Shown here in pieces: positions 1 to 10,863 of a stretch of 64,000 nt of DNA (position 1 is the first letter of the stretch; each line of letters begins with the position of its first letter). The position numbers were made by a program, and so were the translations under genes. Source of the stretch: Austropuccinia psidii (Eukaryota > Basidiomycota > Pucciniomycetes > Pucciniales > Sphaerophragmiaceae); the NCBI GenBank assembly GCA_023105745.1, contig JALGQZ010000013.1:9543105-9607104 (forward strand), given 5' to 3'. The notes beneath the pieces are model-generated. The model ran no database searches, had not been told where the DNA came from, and saw nothing but the letters and a program-made list of their open reading frames with translations.

Positions 1-674
1 ATCAGTTGTCAAGGCATCAAGTATTTAATAATCCTTTGGACAACTCAATTCATCTGTACAGGCCTCATTCAATGAACCTGTATGGTCTTGGCCCAATTGG
101 GTCATTTCATATTCCATTGTGGTAATTCCATCACACAGTTCAAATTTCAAGATGGCCAGAACTGTATTTCCCGATCCGGACAATACAGCCATTGATCCAC
201 CTTCCAGGATAAATATTTCAGTTTTCACATATACCGGCTACGTTTCATCACCTGGGGACTTTTTCCCCAGTTAATTAATATATTGGATTTATTTTTATCC
301 TTATTTTCTTTTACCTTATTAAATTTAATACTGATAATCTTAAGTCAGTCATTAGCACCCTTTCTCTTTCCTTTCCTCGCCTGTCAGTGGATATTGGTGG
401 TCATATCCTTTACTAATTCCATTGTTCTTTCTGGCAGGTTGAAACAGTGAATTGAGGATTGACTTGGTTGGTTCTTGGCCTTTGGCTTTCTTTTATCTTT
501 GGCCTCTGGCTTCATTCTTATTATTATTTGTTATCTTTGGCATATTTGTCCTTTCTCTTATTCCTGCTTAAGAAATATATTCCGTAGTATTTCTTGTCAT
601 CTTTTGGAGCCCTCCAAGTGAGTTCTTGATTCCTGAGTGCCAGGCACTCTTTCTTCCAAAGAGCCCCTGTGACA
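1..674 (+). repeat. Gypsy-1 5' LTR, 3' portion
   Basis: Bases 1 to about 640 match 17212-17840 nearly base for base. The LTR ends at 674 with TGTGACA, the inverted partner of TGTCACA at the start of the 3' LTR (16195). The 5' part lies outside the window. Relative to the 3' LTR it carries a short extra segment near 465-485. Position 269 is a candidate start of R (see the self-priming feature). Confidence 0.9.
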
Positions 675-675
675 T

Positions 676-689
676 TATATTAATTAACT
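676..689 (+). promoter_or_regulatory. Candidate primer-binding site of Gypsy-1 (self-priming type)
   Basis: No TGG-type tRNA primer site follows the LTR. Instead 14 bases starting two positions after the LTR end are an exact reverse complement of LTR bases 269-282. In Tf1/sushi-type Gypsy elements the 5' end of the transcript folds back on such a site and primes reverse transcription. The pair is AT-rich, so chance cannot be excluded. Confidence 0.4.
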
Positions 690-1410
690 CATAATTTCTC
701 TTCATTCTATTCATTCATTCTTCATCAATTTCATTCATTCATTCATCGAAATTATGACTCTTTACGCTTATGAAAATTAATGATTCTTTGTCACCTCTCA
801 TTTTTCTCTTATTCATTCTTCATTCTGAAAATTGAAAGCTGAACCAATTTTATTTCTGTTATCTTTTCAATCTTAATCTCAACCAATCATCAATCTCATT
901 TTTATCCTTCATTCAGGTGTATTATCATTTTCATTCTCAGATTATTCATCAAATTGGTCAGACACGTTCTTCATATCAGGATTCATTTTGATTTATTCCT
1001 CAAGAATTTTGATTTTCAGGAAGAATTGACTTGATAATTGATTTGATTGACTGATTTGACATAATTTATATTGACTTCAAGATAATTGATTGACCTGAAG
1101 AATTCTCATTGATTTTGCTGAACTTCACATTGAGACTTTGACATAAATTGATTTTGACTCAAGATTTCTTTTGACTGATTGATTTTCACTGCAAGATTTG
1201 ATTTAATTGATTTTGATAGATTGATTTTATTGAATTCAAGATTTTCATTGATATTTATATTTGACTTCAAGACTCATTTGATTTGATTGATTGACATACT
1301 TGAAGATTCTCATTGATTCATTGATTTGATCCTCAAGACTATTTTGGTTTTGCATCAAGTTTTTATTCAAGTTTTGAATCATTTTATTTAAATTTTACTC
1401 TTATTCAATC
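690..1410 (+). repeat. Gypsy-1 leader with low-complexity TTGATT-type repeats
   Basis: This is the untranslated leader between the LTR and gag. It has no open frame. From about 700 to 760 it is ATTCATTC-like, and from about 1010 to 1345 it repeats short units such as TTGATTGA, TTTGATTGA and ACTTCAAGA in imperfect order. It may be a structured packaging leader or simple slippage; the sequence does not decide. Confidence 0.7.
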
Positions 1411-2647
1411 ATGCCACTCCAACACTCACCTCCTGCAAGACAGACCAGATCCCAGGCTCAAACTCAAGCTGTTCTTACTCCTACTCCAAGAGTTCCTCTT
1501 GATGGCACCCCAGCAGTTCCTCAACTGAGGGCCCAATTAGATAGAGGACCCCGCATGGAAGGAGCAGCACCATCCAGGAAGGAAGGAAGAGTGCCAAGAA
1601 GATCAAATTCTTTTTCAGGAGTAGTTGGCAGTTTTCCAGGCATGTCAAGGACAAGTTTCAAAGGTCCGGGTGAAGATGGTGAAGAGGAGGAGGAGAATTC
1701 TGTGGAAGAGGAAGAGTCTGAAGGTACTGAAGGTGTTCCTACTCCGGTGGAGGCATCCCAAGGTACTGGAAGACCAACTCTAGCCCAGTCTGATCAGCCT
1801 GTCTCTCACCAATCTGAACCATCTTTATTGGCCATTATGCAGCAAATGACTCAGATTATGGCCAATCTTCAAGCAGCTTCTTCTTCTGATTCATCAAGAC
1901 CACCAGCCTTCAAGACTCCATCTATGAAGGCACCAGAATGCTTTGATGGGACTCATCCCTTCAAAGTCAGAAGCTTTATTCAGTCATTCCAGCTTATTTT
2001 TCATAATGATCCGCCAAACTTCTCTCAAGACAGGAAGAAGGTTCTTTATGCCACTTCATTTCTTATTGGCAGGGCTGCAAAATGGATTGAGCCTTATCTC
2101 TCCAATCTCACCAATCAAGACTCAAGTTATCTTCTCAATTCTTGGCCATTGTTTGAATCCCAACACTTCATTTTATTTGGGGACCCGAATGAAGTTAGAA
2201 AAGCTGAAACAGAGTTGGATGGCCTTAGAATGAAAGAAGGTGGCAATGTTTCACTATACATAGCCGATTTCAGGAGTTTGGTTTCAAGAATTGGGAATTG
2301 GCGAGAAAGAGCTCTCATCCATCATTTCAGGAAGGGATTGCCATCCAGGATTCTGGATCAATTGGCCTCCCATCCTTCAAATATTGATCCTCTTCAAGAC
2401 TTAATGGACGTTACCCTGGAACTTGATACCAGGTACCATGAAAGGCAAAAGCAGAAGAGTCACTATCAAGAGAAGAAACTTGAAGCCCCAAGATCAATTA
2501 CCTCTCATCCTCAAAATTCTTCAAGTTCAAGTCACAAGAAGAAGAAGAATTTTCAGAAGAGGGACAAGCCCCATTCTTTGTTATTGAATAAAGATTTAAA
2601 GCTCATGAACTCTGAAAAAGAAAGAAGAATCAAAGAGGGTCTTTGTA
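1411..2647 (+). pseudogene. Gypsy-1 gag, truncated at the zinc knuckle
   Basis: The frame opens at ATG 1411 and runs about 412 codons to the Gypsy-2 insertion; the apparent stop at 2650-2652 is Gypsy-2 LTR sequence. Residues 1-130 are low complexity with an acidic Glu-rich stretch (about 90-107). Residues about 170-345 form a retrotransposon capsid domain with the pattern FDGTHPFKVRSFIQSF, a central AAKWIEPYL and a distal GLPSRI segment. The last codons, RRIKEGLC, are the first Cys of a CCHC zinc knuckle, so the insertion hit the knuckle itself. Gag would form the particle and bind element RNA. As it stands it lacks its nucleocapsid end. The assignment to gag is firm. Confidence 0.9.
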
Positions 2648-4476
2648 TGTGAGCCTTAGAGGTAATTTCATATACCCAAAAGACCACAAATACAAAAATA
2701 ACTTATTAATATAAATAAAATAAATTATTTATATTATTAAAATGAAAATCAAAATGTAAATATAAAAAAAAATTATATTGAAAATGAAAATTAATTACAA
2801 TTTAAAAATAAAAATAGATTAAATTTTGTAAATATAAAATTACATTTATACTTGAAAAAATTAAGTAAAAATGAAATTTTAACAAAATTGTGAAAAAATA
2901 AATAAATTTGGAAAAAAGTTAAATGAAAATTATTATAACTTTTTATTAAATAAATAAGCACATAAAAATTATTTCACCATTGGATTCCTCATAAAAAATC
3001 AGGTGGGGTCACCTCTGAGTGACATTCTTGTAACTCAACTCTAAATAAGGTTAAATTAAGTTTTTAGTATTTTCAATACAAAAGTTGAAAATCCTCAAAA
3101 CCTTAATTTCATGCACACCACATGTGGTGTTAACCATCAAAATTTGTGTTAAAATTAAGGTGTTGTGTTTAGTTTAGAAGTTATGAGGAATTGAAGTATT
3201 TTCAATTGAATTCAATTGAAATGTCAAAATGTGCGCGTGTATTACATAAGTGAACTTTGATTTACATATGAGCTGTCAATTATTACTTTATTGTACTGTA
3301 CAATTGAATTGAATTACATATGTAAATTATAAGTATAATACATGATGAGGAATTAAAGGAAAAATAAATTGGAAAGATTAAATTTGGGGGGGAAAAGGAA
3401 CTCCAGCTCTAAGGGGGAGCTAGGCCCCCAAACTCCTTGATGACAGGCATGGGATGTCAAAATTCAGGCAAAAGTTCATCACTTTTGGCCTGGAATTGAG
3501 TTATAGGGTCTGTGGACTCAATTGATGATGAGGTTTGGATACCAACTGGGGTAGTTTTAGCTGTCGCCAAGAGGGTAAAACTCCCCTTAAGATAAAACCA
3601 TCATATTAAAAACAGCTTTAACTGGTTTCTAAGTCTCTGACACACATTCTGACGTGTTTTGGAGGCTCTAGGCCTGGTATTGCTATAGGAATGGCTGATT
3701 TGAGGGTCTAAAATGGCTAAAAATGGCTTAAACCAGCCCTTTTTGGTCTAAACCAGGGTTCAATGATGCCATAATTGGCTTTTCTGTTGTCAGACTGTTT
3801 TTCACGACTGACAAGAGTAAATTCTACTTTTGGAGTAAGAGAATTGATGGCTATAAAAGAATGTCTTCTTTGCCACACTTTTCTCTTCATGTTAGAATCT
3901 TTTCCTTTTATAATTAGTTTAAACATTGTTAAACCAATCAATAAAAGATTCCAACCACCTTTATCAAATCATTTTAATCCATTTAACCACGTGAAAAAAT
4001 TATTATAATTATTGTTTGTAACTCTTATAATCATTTTTACCCCTGAACCACCCCAAAAGTGAATTAAAGCATCTTTCATCACTGTTAGCTTTGTCACTTT
4101 GTTGCCAAATTCACTCTGGTCACTTTTGGGCGTTTTTTCTCTTTAATATTCTTTTTAAAGACTTTGTCCTTTAATTAATTGCTTGCAGCTCTTTTCTCAA
4201 TTAATTCCAATTGAAATTGCTCTTGAAGAAATTTCTTTTGTAGCCTTAAAATATCTCTTGTAGAGTAATTTTTGGATAAATTTTTATTGTTGGTAAAACA
4301 ATAATTTTTGATAATATTATTATTTCATACTAATAAAGTTATAAACAATAAAATTGGCGTGTTTTCTCTTAAAAATAATATTTCATACTATTTTTAATTG
4401 ATTTTTACCTTATAAAAATTTTGAGGACAGGAAAAGTACTTGATTTTTAATCAAAGTTTTATATCCACACCTTACA
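2648..4476 (+). repeat. Gypsy-2 5' LTR (1829 bp)
   Basis: It begins TGTGAGCC and ends CCTTACA, so the termini are TG and CA. It matches 10864-11944 over the first 1081 bp and the reverse complement of 31309-33137 over its whole length. It has an AT-rich start, a palindromic TTCAATTGAATTCAATTGAA near 3199-3218 and a G-rich stretch near 3386-3420. Confidence 0.93.
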
Positions 4477-4490
4477 TTTGGGGGGCCAGC
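4477..4490 (+). promoter_or_regulatory. Gypsy-2 primer-binding region
   Basis: The bases directly after the LTR read TTTGGGGGGCCAGC. A TGG occurs two bases in, as in sites for a tRNA 3' CCA end, but I could not match a tRNA acceptor. The same bases pair 12 of 14 with LTR bases 3419-3432, which leaves self-priming open. Confidence 0.35.
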
Positions 4491-4709
4491 CGTGATATTT
4501 TACCTGTGAAATATTTTTTTTCTCTTTTTAAATCTTTTTTCTTATATTGAAAAATTTAAAAACATATAAAAGATACTTATAATCCAAAAAATCCATAAAA
4601 AATAAATTTTTTCATATTATAAGTGAGGCTTATATTTTTATTTCTTTTTTTAAATAACCTTTTTTTACTTAATTAATTGGCTTTTTCATTAATTTTAGCA
4701 TCTGACAAC

Positions 4710-5610
4710 GTGGTAAGATAAGAAAACATTGAAACAGCCTCAACAGTCACCAGCATTGTTCCTGCAAGCACTATTAATTCAGACCATAATAGTACTGTTA
4801 TTGTGACTCAAAATAACCCACCTGAACCAATATCTTATGAATTGATTAACTTGGACATAAGTAATACCCTTCAGAAAGCTAAACATTTGGCCAATAGTAA
4901 GTATTTGACATAAAAATACTATTTTAAACCTTTTTAAACCATAATTATGCCTTCAACCAGGTCAGGAGCCAGCTACAGCCCCTCAAGCAGCTCCCAAAAA
5001 GGTAATAGACGTGATTATGGCAGAGGCCAATCAGGTACAGAAGGAAAAGGGTCAGTTGATGACTTCCAAACAACTAAAATGGGTCATTCTGAAGTTGATA
5101 ATACCACTTTACCTTCAAAAAGAGCTGACACCGCCACAACAAGCCTCTGTGGAAATATACAAAGCCAGCCACAGTGCATACAACAATGCACTTCAGTTCA
5201 AGGAGTACCAGATCCTTTCAGACCTGTGGAAGAATTGCATGAATTCTTACCTGACAGTAAGAAAATTCCTGGGCCATCTCAACACTTGCAAATTGCTCAA
5301 TGGATGGCATCCATTGATGGAGAAGAAAAACATGATGTTTTTGACACTAGAATGGAGGAAAAACAACCCTCCACCACCCAAACCAGTGCCAAAAACAGCC
5401 CCAGTGGCCAGCAGCAGCAATTCCAACGTGAAAAAGCAGCCACAAGCTCCAAACAAGGGCAAAGGGAAGGCACCAGCCCCAAAAGCTTACAGCCAAGGCT
5501 ACAGGATTCCACAGATTCAGCAGGATGCCATGGAAAATGTATTTCAGATGGCCAGAACCATGATGGAATTACAGAAGAAGGAGGAAGCCAGATTAATATT
5601 CCAGAAATGA
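4710..5610 (+). CDS. Gypsy-2 ORF1, spliced (4710-4896 joined to 4961-5610)
   Basis: An open frame ends at 4896 on a strong GTAAGT donor and continues in phase after the CAG acceptor at 4958-4960, running to the TGA at 5608-5610. The joined product is about 270 residues: a Thr/Ser/Asn-rich start, a central helical part, a PPPPKPVPK proline stretch, a Lys-rich basic part and a C-terminal helix. It resembles nothing I can name; by position it is gag-like. The likely start is at 4710, where GTG stands in place of ATG and the fourth codon is TAA, so this copy is probably broken at its start. Bases 4961-5610 overlap ORF2 in another frame. Confidence 0.55.
4897..4960 (+). other. Predicted 64-nt spliceosomal intron in Gypsy-2
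   Basis: The donor is GTAAGT and the acceptor is TTCAACCAG, with T-rich tracts between them; 64 nt is a normal fungal intron size. Without splicing the upstream frame stops at the TAA at 4911-4913. With splicing it joins in phase to a frame open for about 650 nt. The ATG of ORF2 (4947-4949) lies inside this intron. Confidence 0.6.
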
Positions 5611-7949
5611 TTTCTGATATATTTGATTCCATCTCAGAGATGTATGATGCTATAAATGACGTGAAAAAACATCTTTCTGATAAAAATGAAACCATTTCTA
5701 ACAACATTAAAACAAACAACCTGAGTCTGTGCCAAATTAATGAAACACTTATGTGTTTTGAAAAAGTTTTAAGAACAATTAAAAATTCCAATAATGATAA
5801 TTCTTCTAGCAATAAGATAAATGAACAATCTGCCATTATTAAAGAATTAACAAATAAATATTCTAAATTCAATATTGATGACATAATTGAAACAAGAATT
5901 CAACAAGCCATAAATATTATCAAAACAGATAACAAGAAAGTCCTTGATGACATTTCAAATTCATTTACTGAAGTAAAGACATATACCATTGCCTTGAAAA
6001 AGTGTTTTGATTCTCCACAAGAAGAAGTATCAAAATTATCAATGAAATTGAATCAATTCACTGCTGATAATACAAGACAGACAGAGTTATGGCAAGAACT
6101 GACACATAAGGAAGACATGTATAAAATTGAAGTAATAAATTTAATACAAAGCTTCCAACATGAATACAGAAAGTCCCAAAGGTGTAGCAACAGTAAAATG
6201 AATGACATTGAACAAATACTGAACACCTTACCAAGAATGTCTACACCTCTAAAACAAAATGAGGGCACAAGAATTTCAAATCCACAAGTATTGGATCCTG
6301 ATAATTCACAATTAAAAAATGAATTATCCACTTCTTTTCATAACTTGGAACCATCAATGGGCCAAGCACTCTTGAAAGAAGTTCCAAAACTTAAAGAATG
6401 GCCTCACTTCAGTGGTGAAGGAGAGTATGACAATATGGAATTCATTAGAGGTATTGACATGATCAAAGAAGATTTTGAATTACCAGACAGATTGGGAACA
6501 GCCAGGTTTAACACCTTGTTTACCAGATCAGCTCACAGATGGTACATCAAAATAAGACAAGCACATGGACACCAGAGTTGGACTTGGTGGAAAACTCAAA
6601 TCATCAACAAATGGGCAAATGATTCTTGGAGGTTTAAATTTGAAACAGCTTTTGAATCTGCCAAATTTGATGCTGATAAAGACAAAGTTTTACCATGGTT
6701 TTGCCAACAAAAGGAAAGATTAAAAGCATTATATCCTGACATGTCAGAATTTATGATCCATAGAAAAATTCTGAGACAATGTGGAGGTGACTTAGAGCAT
6801 GCTGTCAAAAGCAGGACTACTGAACAATCTTCAGCAGAGGATATTATAAATATATTAGAAGAAGTAACCACCAGAACCAAAATTGGTTCTAGTAGGGTGA
6901 ATCTCAAAACATGGTTTAATACACCTTGGAAAGATTCTGTGGACAAAAACCCCAAAGAAAATTCTAGTAATATTAAGTATAAATCTGCAGATACAGTCAG
7001 AAAGTGCCATATTTGCCAAAACACCACCCATTTAGCCAATACATGTCCAAAAAGGGGGAAAATCAATGAAATTGACATTGAAAAGGAACCAGATGTTGAA
7101 AAAGAAGACATAATTGAAGACAATTCAGATGATAAGTCATCCATATTTTCTGAATCTTCAAAATATATAGAAAATATCAATGCCACTTTTGACATCATGG
7201 AATCTTATTCCCACTTGCCACACTTGAGCAATGGTCAAGTTGATTTATCAAAAGTTCAAGATGCACAGCTTATGAAGACAAAACCAAATAGAAGGAAAGG
7301 TTATACAGCTGGTAACTCCTGTATAACAGAAGTGGTGATTGAAAACAAGCACAACAAACTTTTGCTTGACCCAACAGTCTTCTGCTCTTGTGTTGGAAAA
7401 TCTTTTCTTAAGACTTGTGTACCAAATTTTGAAGACCAATTGTTACCAATTGATGGAATAAAATTCAACAGTGCAAGTAACCCAATGAAAGCATTGGGAA
7501 TCTTTGAGACCAATGTCATATTCCCACACATAAATGGGAATTTAAGAATCACAGTTCAATTTGTTGTTAAGGAAAATTGCTCTAGTACCCATTTTATATT
7601 GGGAAATGACTATTTAATCATGTATGGGATAGATTTACATAATAACAAAGACATATACTTTACTATTGGAGACAATAAGCACCAAAAATTTGCCTTTTTA
7701 TCATTTAAAAGACAAATTACAGTCAACAAAGTATCACCAGTCAACTTAGAGTTAGAGAAATTCAAGTCTGAACAGTTAAATGAGGCTGAAATAAGCCTTC
7801 ATCTGACTGATAAACAAGAAAATGAACTTTCTTCCCTTTTGTATGACCACAGAGGAGCATTTGCTACAGACAAAGAACCTCTAGGAGCAATTATTGGTCA
7901 TGAAGTTGACATCATTGTTAACATTGAGAGACCTTATCCACCACTCTGA
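4947..7949 (+). CDS. Gypsy-2 ORF2: capsid, CCHC nucleocapsid and protease-like region
   Basis: The ATG at 4947 opens a 1000-residue frame. Residues about 1-220 overlap ORF1 and are Ser/Gln-rich. Residues about 220-460 are helical and probably coiled coil. Residues about 485-650 are a retrotransposon capsid domain with a Trp-rich WWKTQIINKW segment. A canonical CX2CX4HX4C zinc knuckle sits at about 687-700. A retropepsin-like fold follows from about 795, but the active-site triplet reads DPT instead of DTG, so this copy's protease is probably dead. The last about 75 residues lead into RT and end at a TGA in place of an expected Arg codon. In intact copies it would continue as Gag-Pol. The ATG is intronic for ORF1, so this product needs unspliced RNA. 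Confidence 0.8.
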   Translation: MPSTRSGASYSPSSSSQKGNRRDYGRGQSGTEGKGSVDDFQTTKMGHSEVDNTTLPSKRADTATTSLCGNIQSQPQCIQQCTSVQGVPDPFRPVEELHEFLPDSKKIPGPSQHLQIAQWMASIDGEEKHDVFDTRMEEKQPSTTQTSAKNSPSGQQQQFQREKAATSSKQGQREGTSPKSLQPRLQDSTDSAGCHGKCISDGQNHDGITEEGGSQINIPEMISDIFDSISEMYDAINDVKKHLSDKNETISNNIKTNNLSLCQINETLMCFEKVLRTIKNSNNDNSSSNKINEQSAIIKELTNKYSKFNIDDIIETRIQQAINIIKTDNKKVLDDISNSFTEVKTYTIALKKCFDSPQEEVSKLSMKLNQFTADNTRQTELWQELTHKEDMYKIEVINLIQSFQHEYRKSQRCSNSKMNDIEQILNTLPRMSTPLKQNEGTRISNPQVLDPDNSQLKNELSTSFHNLEPSMGQALLKEVPKLKEWPHFSGEGEYDNMEFIRGIDMIKEDFELPDRLGTARFNTLFTRSAHRWYIKIRQAHGHQSWTWWKTQIINKWANDSWRFKFETAFESAKFDADKDKVLPWFCQQKERLKALYPDMSEFMIHRKILRQCGGDLEHAVKSRTTEQSSAEDIINILEEVTTRTKIGSSRVNLKTWFNTPWKDSVDKNPKENSSNIKYKSADTVRKCHICQNTTHLANTCPKRGKINEIDIEKEPDVEKEDIIEDNSDDKSSIFSESSKYIENINATFDIMESYSHLPHLSNGQVDLSKVQDAQLMKTKPNRRKGYTAGNSCITEVVIENKHNKLLLDPTVFCSCVGKSFLKTCVPNFEDQLLPIDGIKFNSASNPMKALGIFETNVIFPHINGNLRITVQFVVKENCSSTHFILGNDYLIMYGIDLHNNKDIYFTIGDNKHQKFAFLSFKRQITVNKVSPVNLELEKFKSEQLNEAEISLHLTDKQENELSSLLYDHRGAFATDKEPLGAIIGHEVDIIVNIERPYPPL

Positions 7950-10838
7950 ATATGACCTGCTTATCCAGCAAGTCCAAAATCAAGAGAAGCTCTAGAAACT
8001 CATATCAAAGAAATTGTGGACCTTGGTGTAATAAGAAAAGTAGGCCACAATAGTGGCGTGGCATAATGGAAAATCCAGAATGGTTGGGGACTTTAGAGCT
8101 TTGAACACTTACACTGTTCCAGACAGATACCCAATACCAAAAATTCAAATTGCCCTTACTCCAATATCTCAAGCAGTGTATATAACACTATGGATGCCCT
8201 TAAAGGATTCCATCAAAATGTGGTGACACCAAGAGCAAGAAAATATTTGAGAATTATTGTTCATTGTGGAGTGTATGAATACTTGAGGATGCCCTTTGGT
8301 ATCAAAAATGCACCTTCACACTTCCAAAGAATGATGAATGAAATCTTCCCTGAAGAACTCTCAGAGGGATGGTTAATCTATTACATTGATGACGTTATTG
8401 TCTGTTCCAAGACTTGGGAGGAGCACATGTACAGATTGGCCAGAGTTTTGACAAAAATTCAATCAGTCAACATGAAAATCTCCTTGAAGAAATGCCATTT
8501 TGGATTTAAAAAACTTAAAGCACTAGGACATGTTGTATCTGTTTTGTCCCTTGGAATTGACAAAACCAAAGTTGCAGCAGTATTGCTAAAACCCATGCCC
8601 CAGAACAAAAAGGAAATTCAGTCATTCTTAGGTTTTGCAGGATATTACAGGCAACAAATTAAAGATTTTGCATCCATAGCAAGACCACTTTATAAATTGT
8701 GTGACAAAGACACAGTATTTGAAATGACTGTTGACAGAGTCAAAGCTTTTGAGTCTCTAAGAGAAGCATTGACCACTGCTCCACTCTTACTGATGCCAGA
8801 CTTTAAATTGCCTTTCAAACTGTATATTGATGCATCAGGGGATGGACTAGGTGCTGCACTTCACCAAGTTCAGATCCTAAATGATAAACCTGTAGAAGGA
8901 CCCATATGTTTCATATCCAGGCAGATCAAACCAACTGAAGCCAGATATGGAGCAAGTCAGATGGAATGTCTATGCCTTGTCTGGGCCTTGGAGAAATTGA
9001 ACTACTTATTGGAGGGATGTGTTTTTGAAGTGATAACAGATTGTACAGCTGTCAAATCAGTTTTGAACATGAAAACACCCAAGACACACATTCTCAGATG
9101 GCAAATAGCCATACAAGAATACAGAGGCAAAATGACTATTTTTCATAAGGATGGGAATATTCATAAGAATGCAGATGGACTAAGCAGATTGCCATTACCA
9201 AATAATATTTATAATCCTGCTTATGTGCCAGAAGAAGCTTCACCACAAATTCCAATAGAAGGAATAAGTGTTACACACTTGAACACCACCTTCTTTGAAG
9301 AAGTCAGAAGAGGTTACACTCAAGATAAGAATTGTAGCATCTTATGCCAATTACTTAACAAAGACTGTAAAGACAACTCTCTAATACATGCCTTGGATGA
9401 TGTATGGAGAAAATCTTATGATGAAGGAAGATTTCACCTACTGGATGGTATAATTTACCACAGGACCAAGCACACATGTGTCATGACAGTTGTAGACAGG
9501 TCATTAATCAATCTTGTACTGAAAGCATGCCATGATAGTCCCTTTTCAGGAAATCTGTCTGAAGACAGAACAAGAGAGACAGTAAAGACCTGCATATGGT
9601 GGCCAATGTGGCAGAAAGATGTTGCAGAGTATTGCAAAACCTGTGACAGATGCCAAAAGGCAAATAAATCCACTGGCAAGAGACTTGGAAATATGATAAA
9701 AATCCAAGAACCAAGCAGACCTTGGGAAATTGTCCATATGGATTGGGTAACTGGCCTACCACCAGGAGGTGACAGAAGCTATAATGCTTGCCTAGTGATT
9801 GTGGACAGATTCAGTAAAACTCCAATCTTTTTACCATGTCACAAAGATGATACAGCCATGGATAAAGCTCTTCTGATATGGGATAGAGTAGTGTCATGGA
9901 CTGGGATATTTACAAATATCATCAGTGATAGAGATCCCAAATTCACTTCAGCACTATGGACAAATCTTCACCAATTATTTGGCACTAAAGTGTCTTTCTC
10001 TACAGCCTACCACCCACAAACTGATGGCCTGGCTGAAAGGATGATCCAAACCTTAGAGGACATGGTGAGAGTTTTTTGTGCATATGGCCTTGAATTCACA
10101 GATTGTGATGGATGTACCCATGATTTGTGTACTCTGTTTCCAGCACTGGAATTAGCATACAAAACATCAATCCATGCCAGTACCAATCAGACTCCTGCTA
10201 TTCTAGAAAAAGGATGGAACCCCAAGTTACCCCAAGACTCCTTGAGGAAAGACTTAATTGAAATACATCCCACAGCTGCTAGCTTCAAAGGAATGCTAGA
10301 CAAAGCGAGAAAGCATGCAGTAAGATGCATGGAGGACTCTTTTGCATATGCTAAAGACAAATGGGATAAATCACATGGAACTCCAGATTTCAAAGTGGGG
10401 GACCTAGTTCTTGTATCTACCACTGACTTCAATAACATCAAAGGATGTAAAAAGTTGAAAGACTCATTTGCAGGACCTTTTGTGATTAAGGTCCTCCATG
10501 GAGAAAATGCTATTGAAGTAGAGTGATCTGAAGAACTTAGCAATAAGCATCCTACATTTCCAGTGAGCTTGATAAAGCCATATAAATCTAGTGATGCTGA
10601 GAAATTTCCCTTGAGGAATAAGATTCCCCAAGTTATACCTCCTATTGAGACATCTGGTACTAGAAAATTACCAAAGTTCATAAAGAAAGGAAATTAAGAA
10701 CCAAGAAAGTAATGGAATACCTTGTTAGGTACAGTGACCCAACTTGTGAAGATGAATGGTTAGAAGAAAAAGATATACCAGAAGCTACCAAACTCCTCAG
10801 GAGATTCAGACACACTAGAAACACCAATATTACATAGT
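7950..10838 (+). pseudogene. Gypsy-2 pol: RT, RNase H, integrase, chromodomain-like tail
   Basis: After the stop at 7947 the RT continues with another TGA (7953-7955), a small deletion near 8050-8065 and a frameshift near 8190. From 8190 a 778-residue frame is open. It holds the RT core with YIDD at 8382-8393, RNase H ([11 protein letters not shown], near 8830), an HHCC integrase start in which the second His is replaced (SGNLSED), then DDE residues in [12 protein letters not shown] and DGLAERM. The frame stops at the TGA at 10524-10526. A further frameshift near 10670 leads to a tail with EYLVRYSDP...DEWL...KLLRRFR, like the chromodomain of fungal Gypsy elements. At least four lesions make it non-functional. 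Confidence 0.9.
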
Positions 10839-10851
10839 AATATTCTTTTTT

Positions 10852-10863
10852 AGGGGGAGGGAA
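10852..10863 (+). promoter_or_regulatory. Gypsy-2 polypurine tract
   Basis: A purine run, AGGGGGAGGGAA, follows a T-run and touches the first base of the 3' LTR at 10864. This is where plus-strand DNA synthesis is expected to start. Confidence 0.85.

Noticed and set aside
1010..1345. Repeated TTGATT units as a CRISPR-like or satellite array
   Set aside because: Units are short, irregular and without spacers, inside a retrotransposon leader of a eukaryote.
5247..7552. Minus-strand frames of 63-200 codons
   Set aside because: Antisense shadows of the Gypsy-2 capsid-protease frame; no start context or domain.
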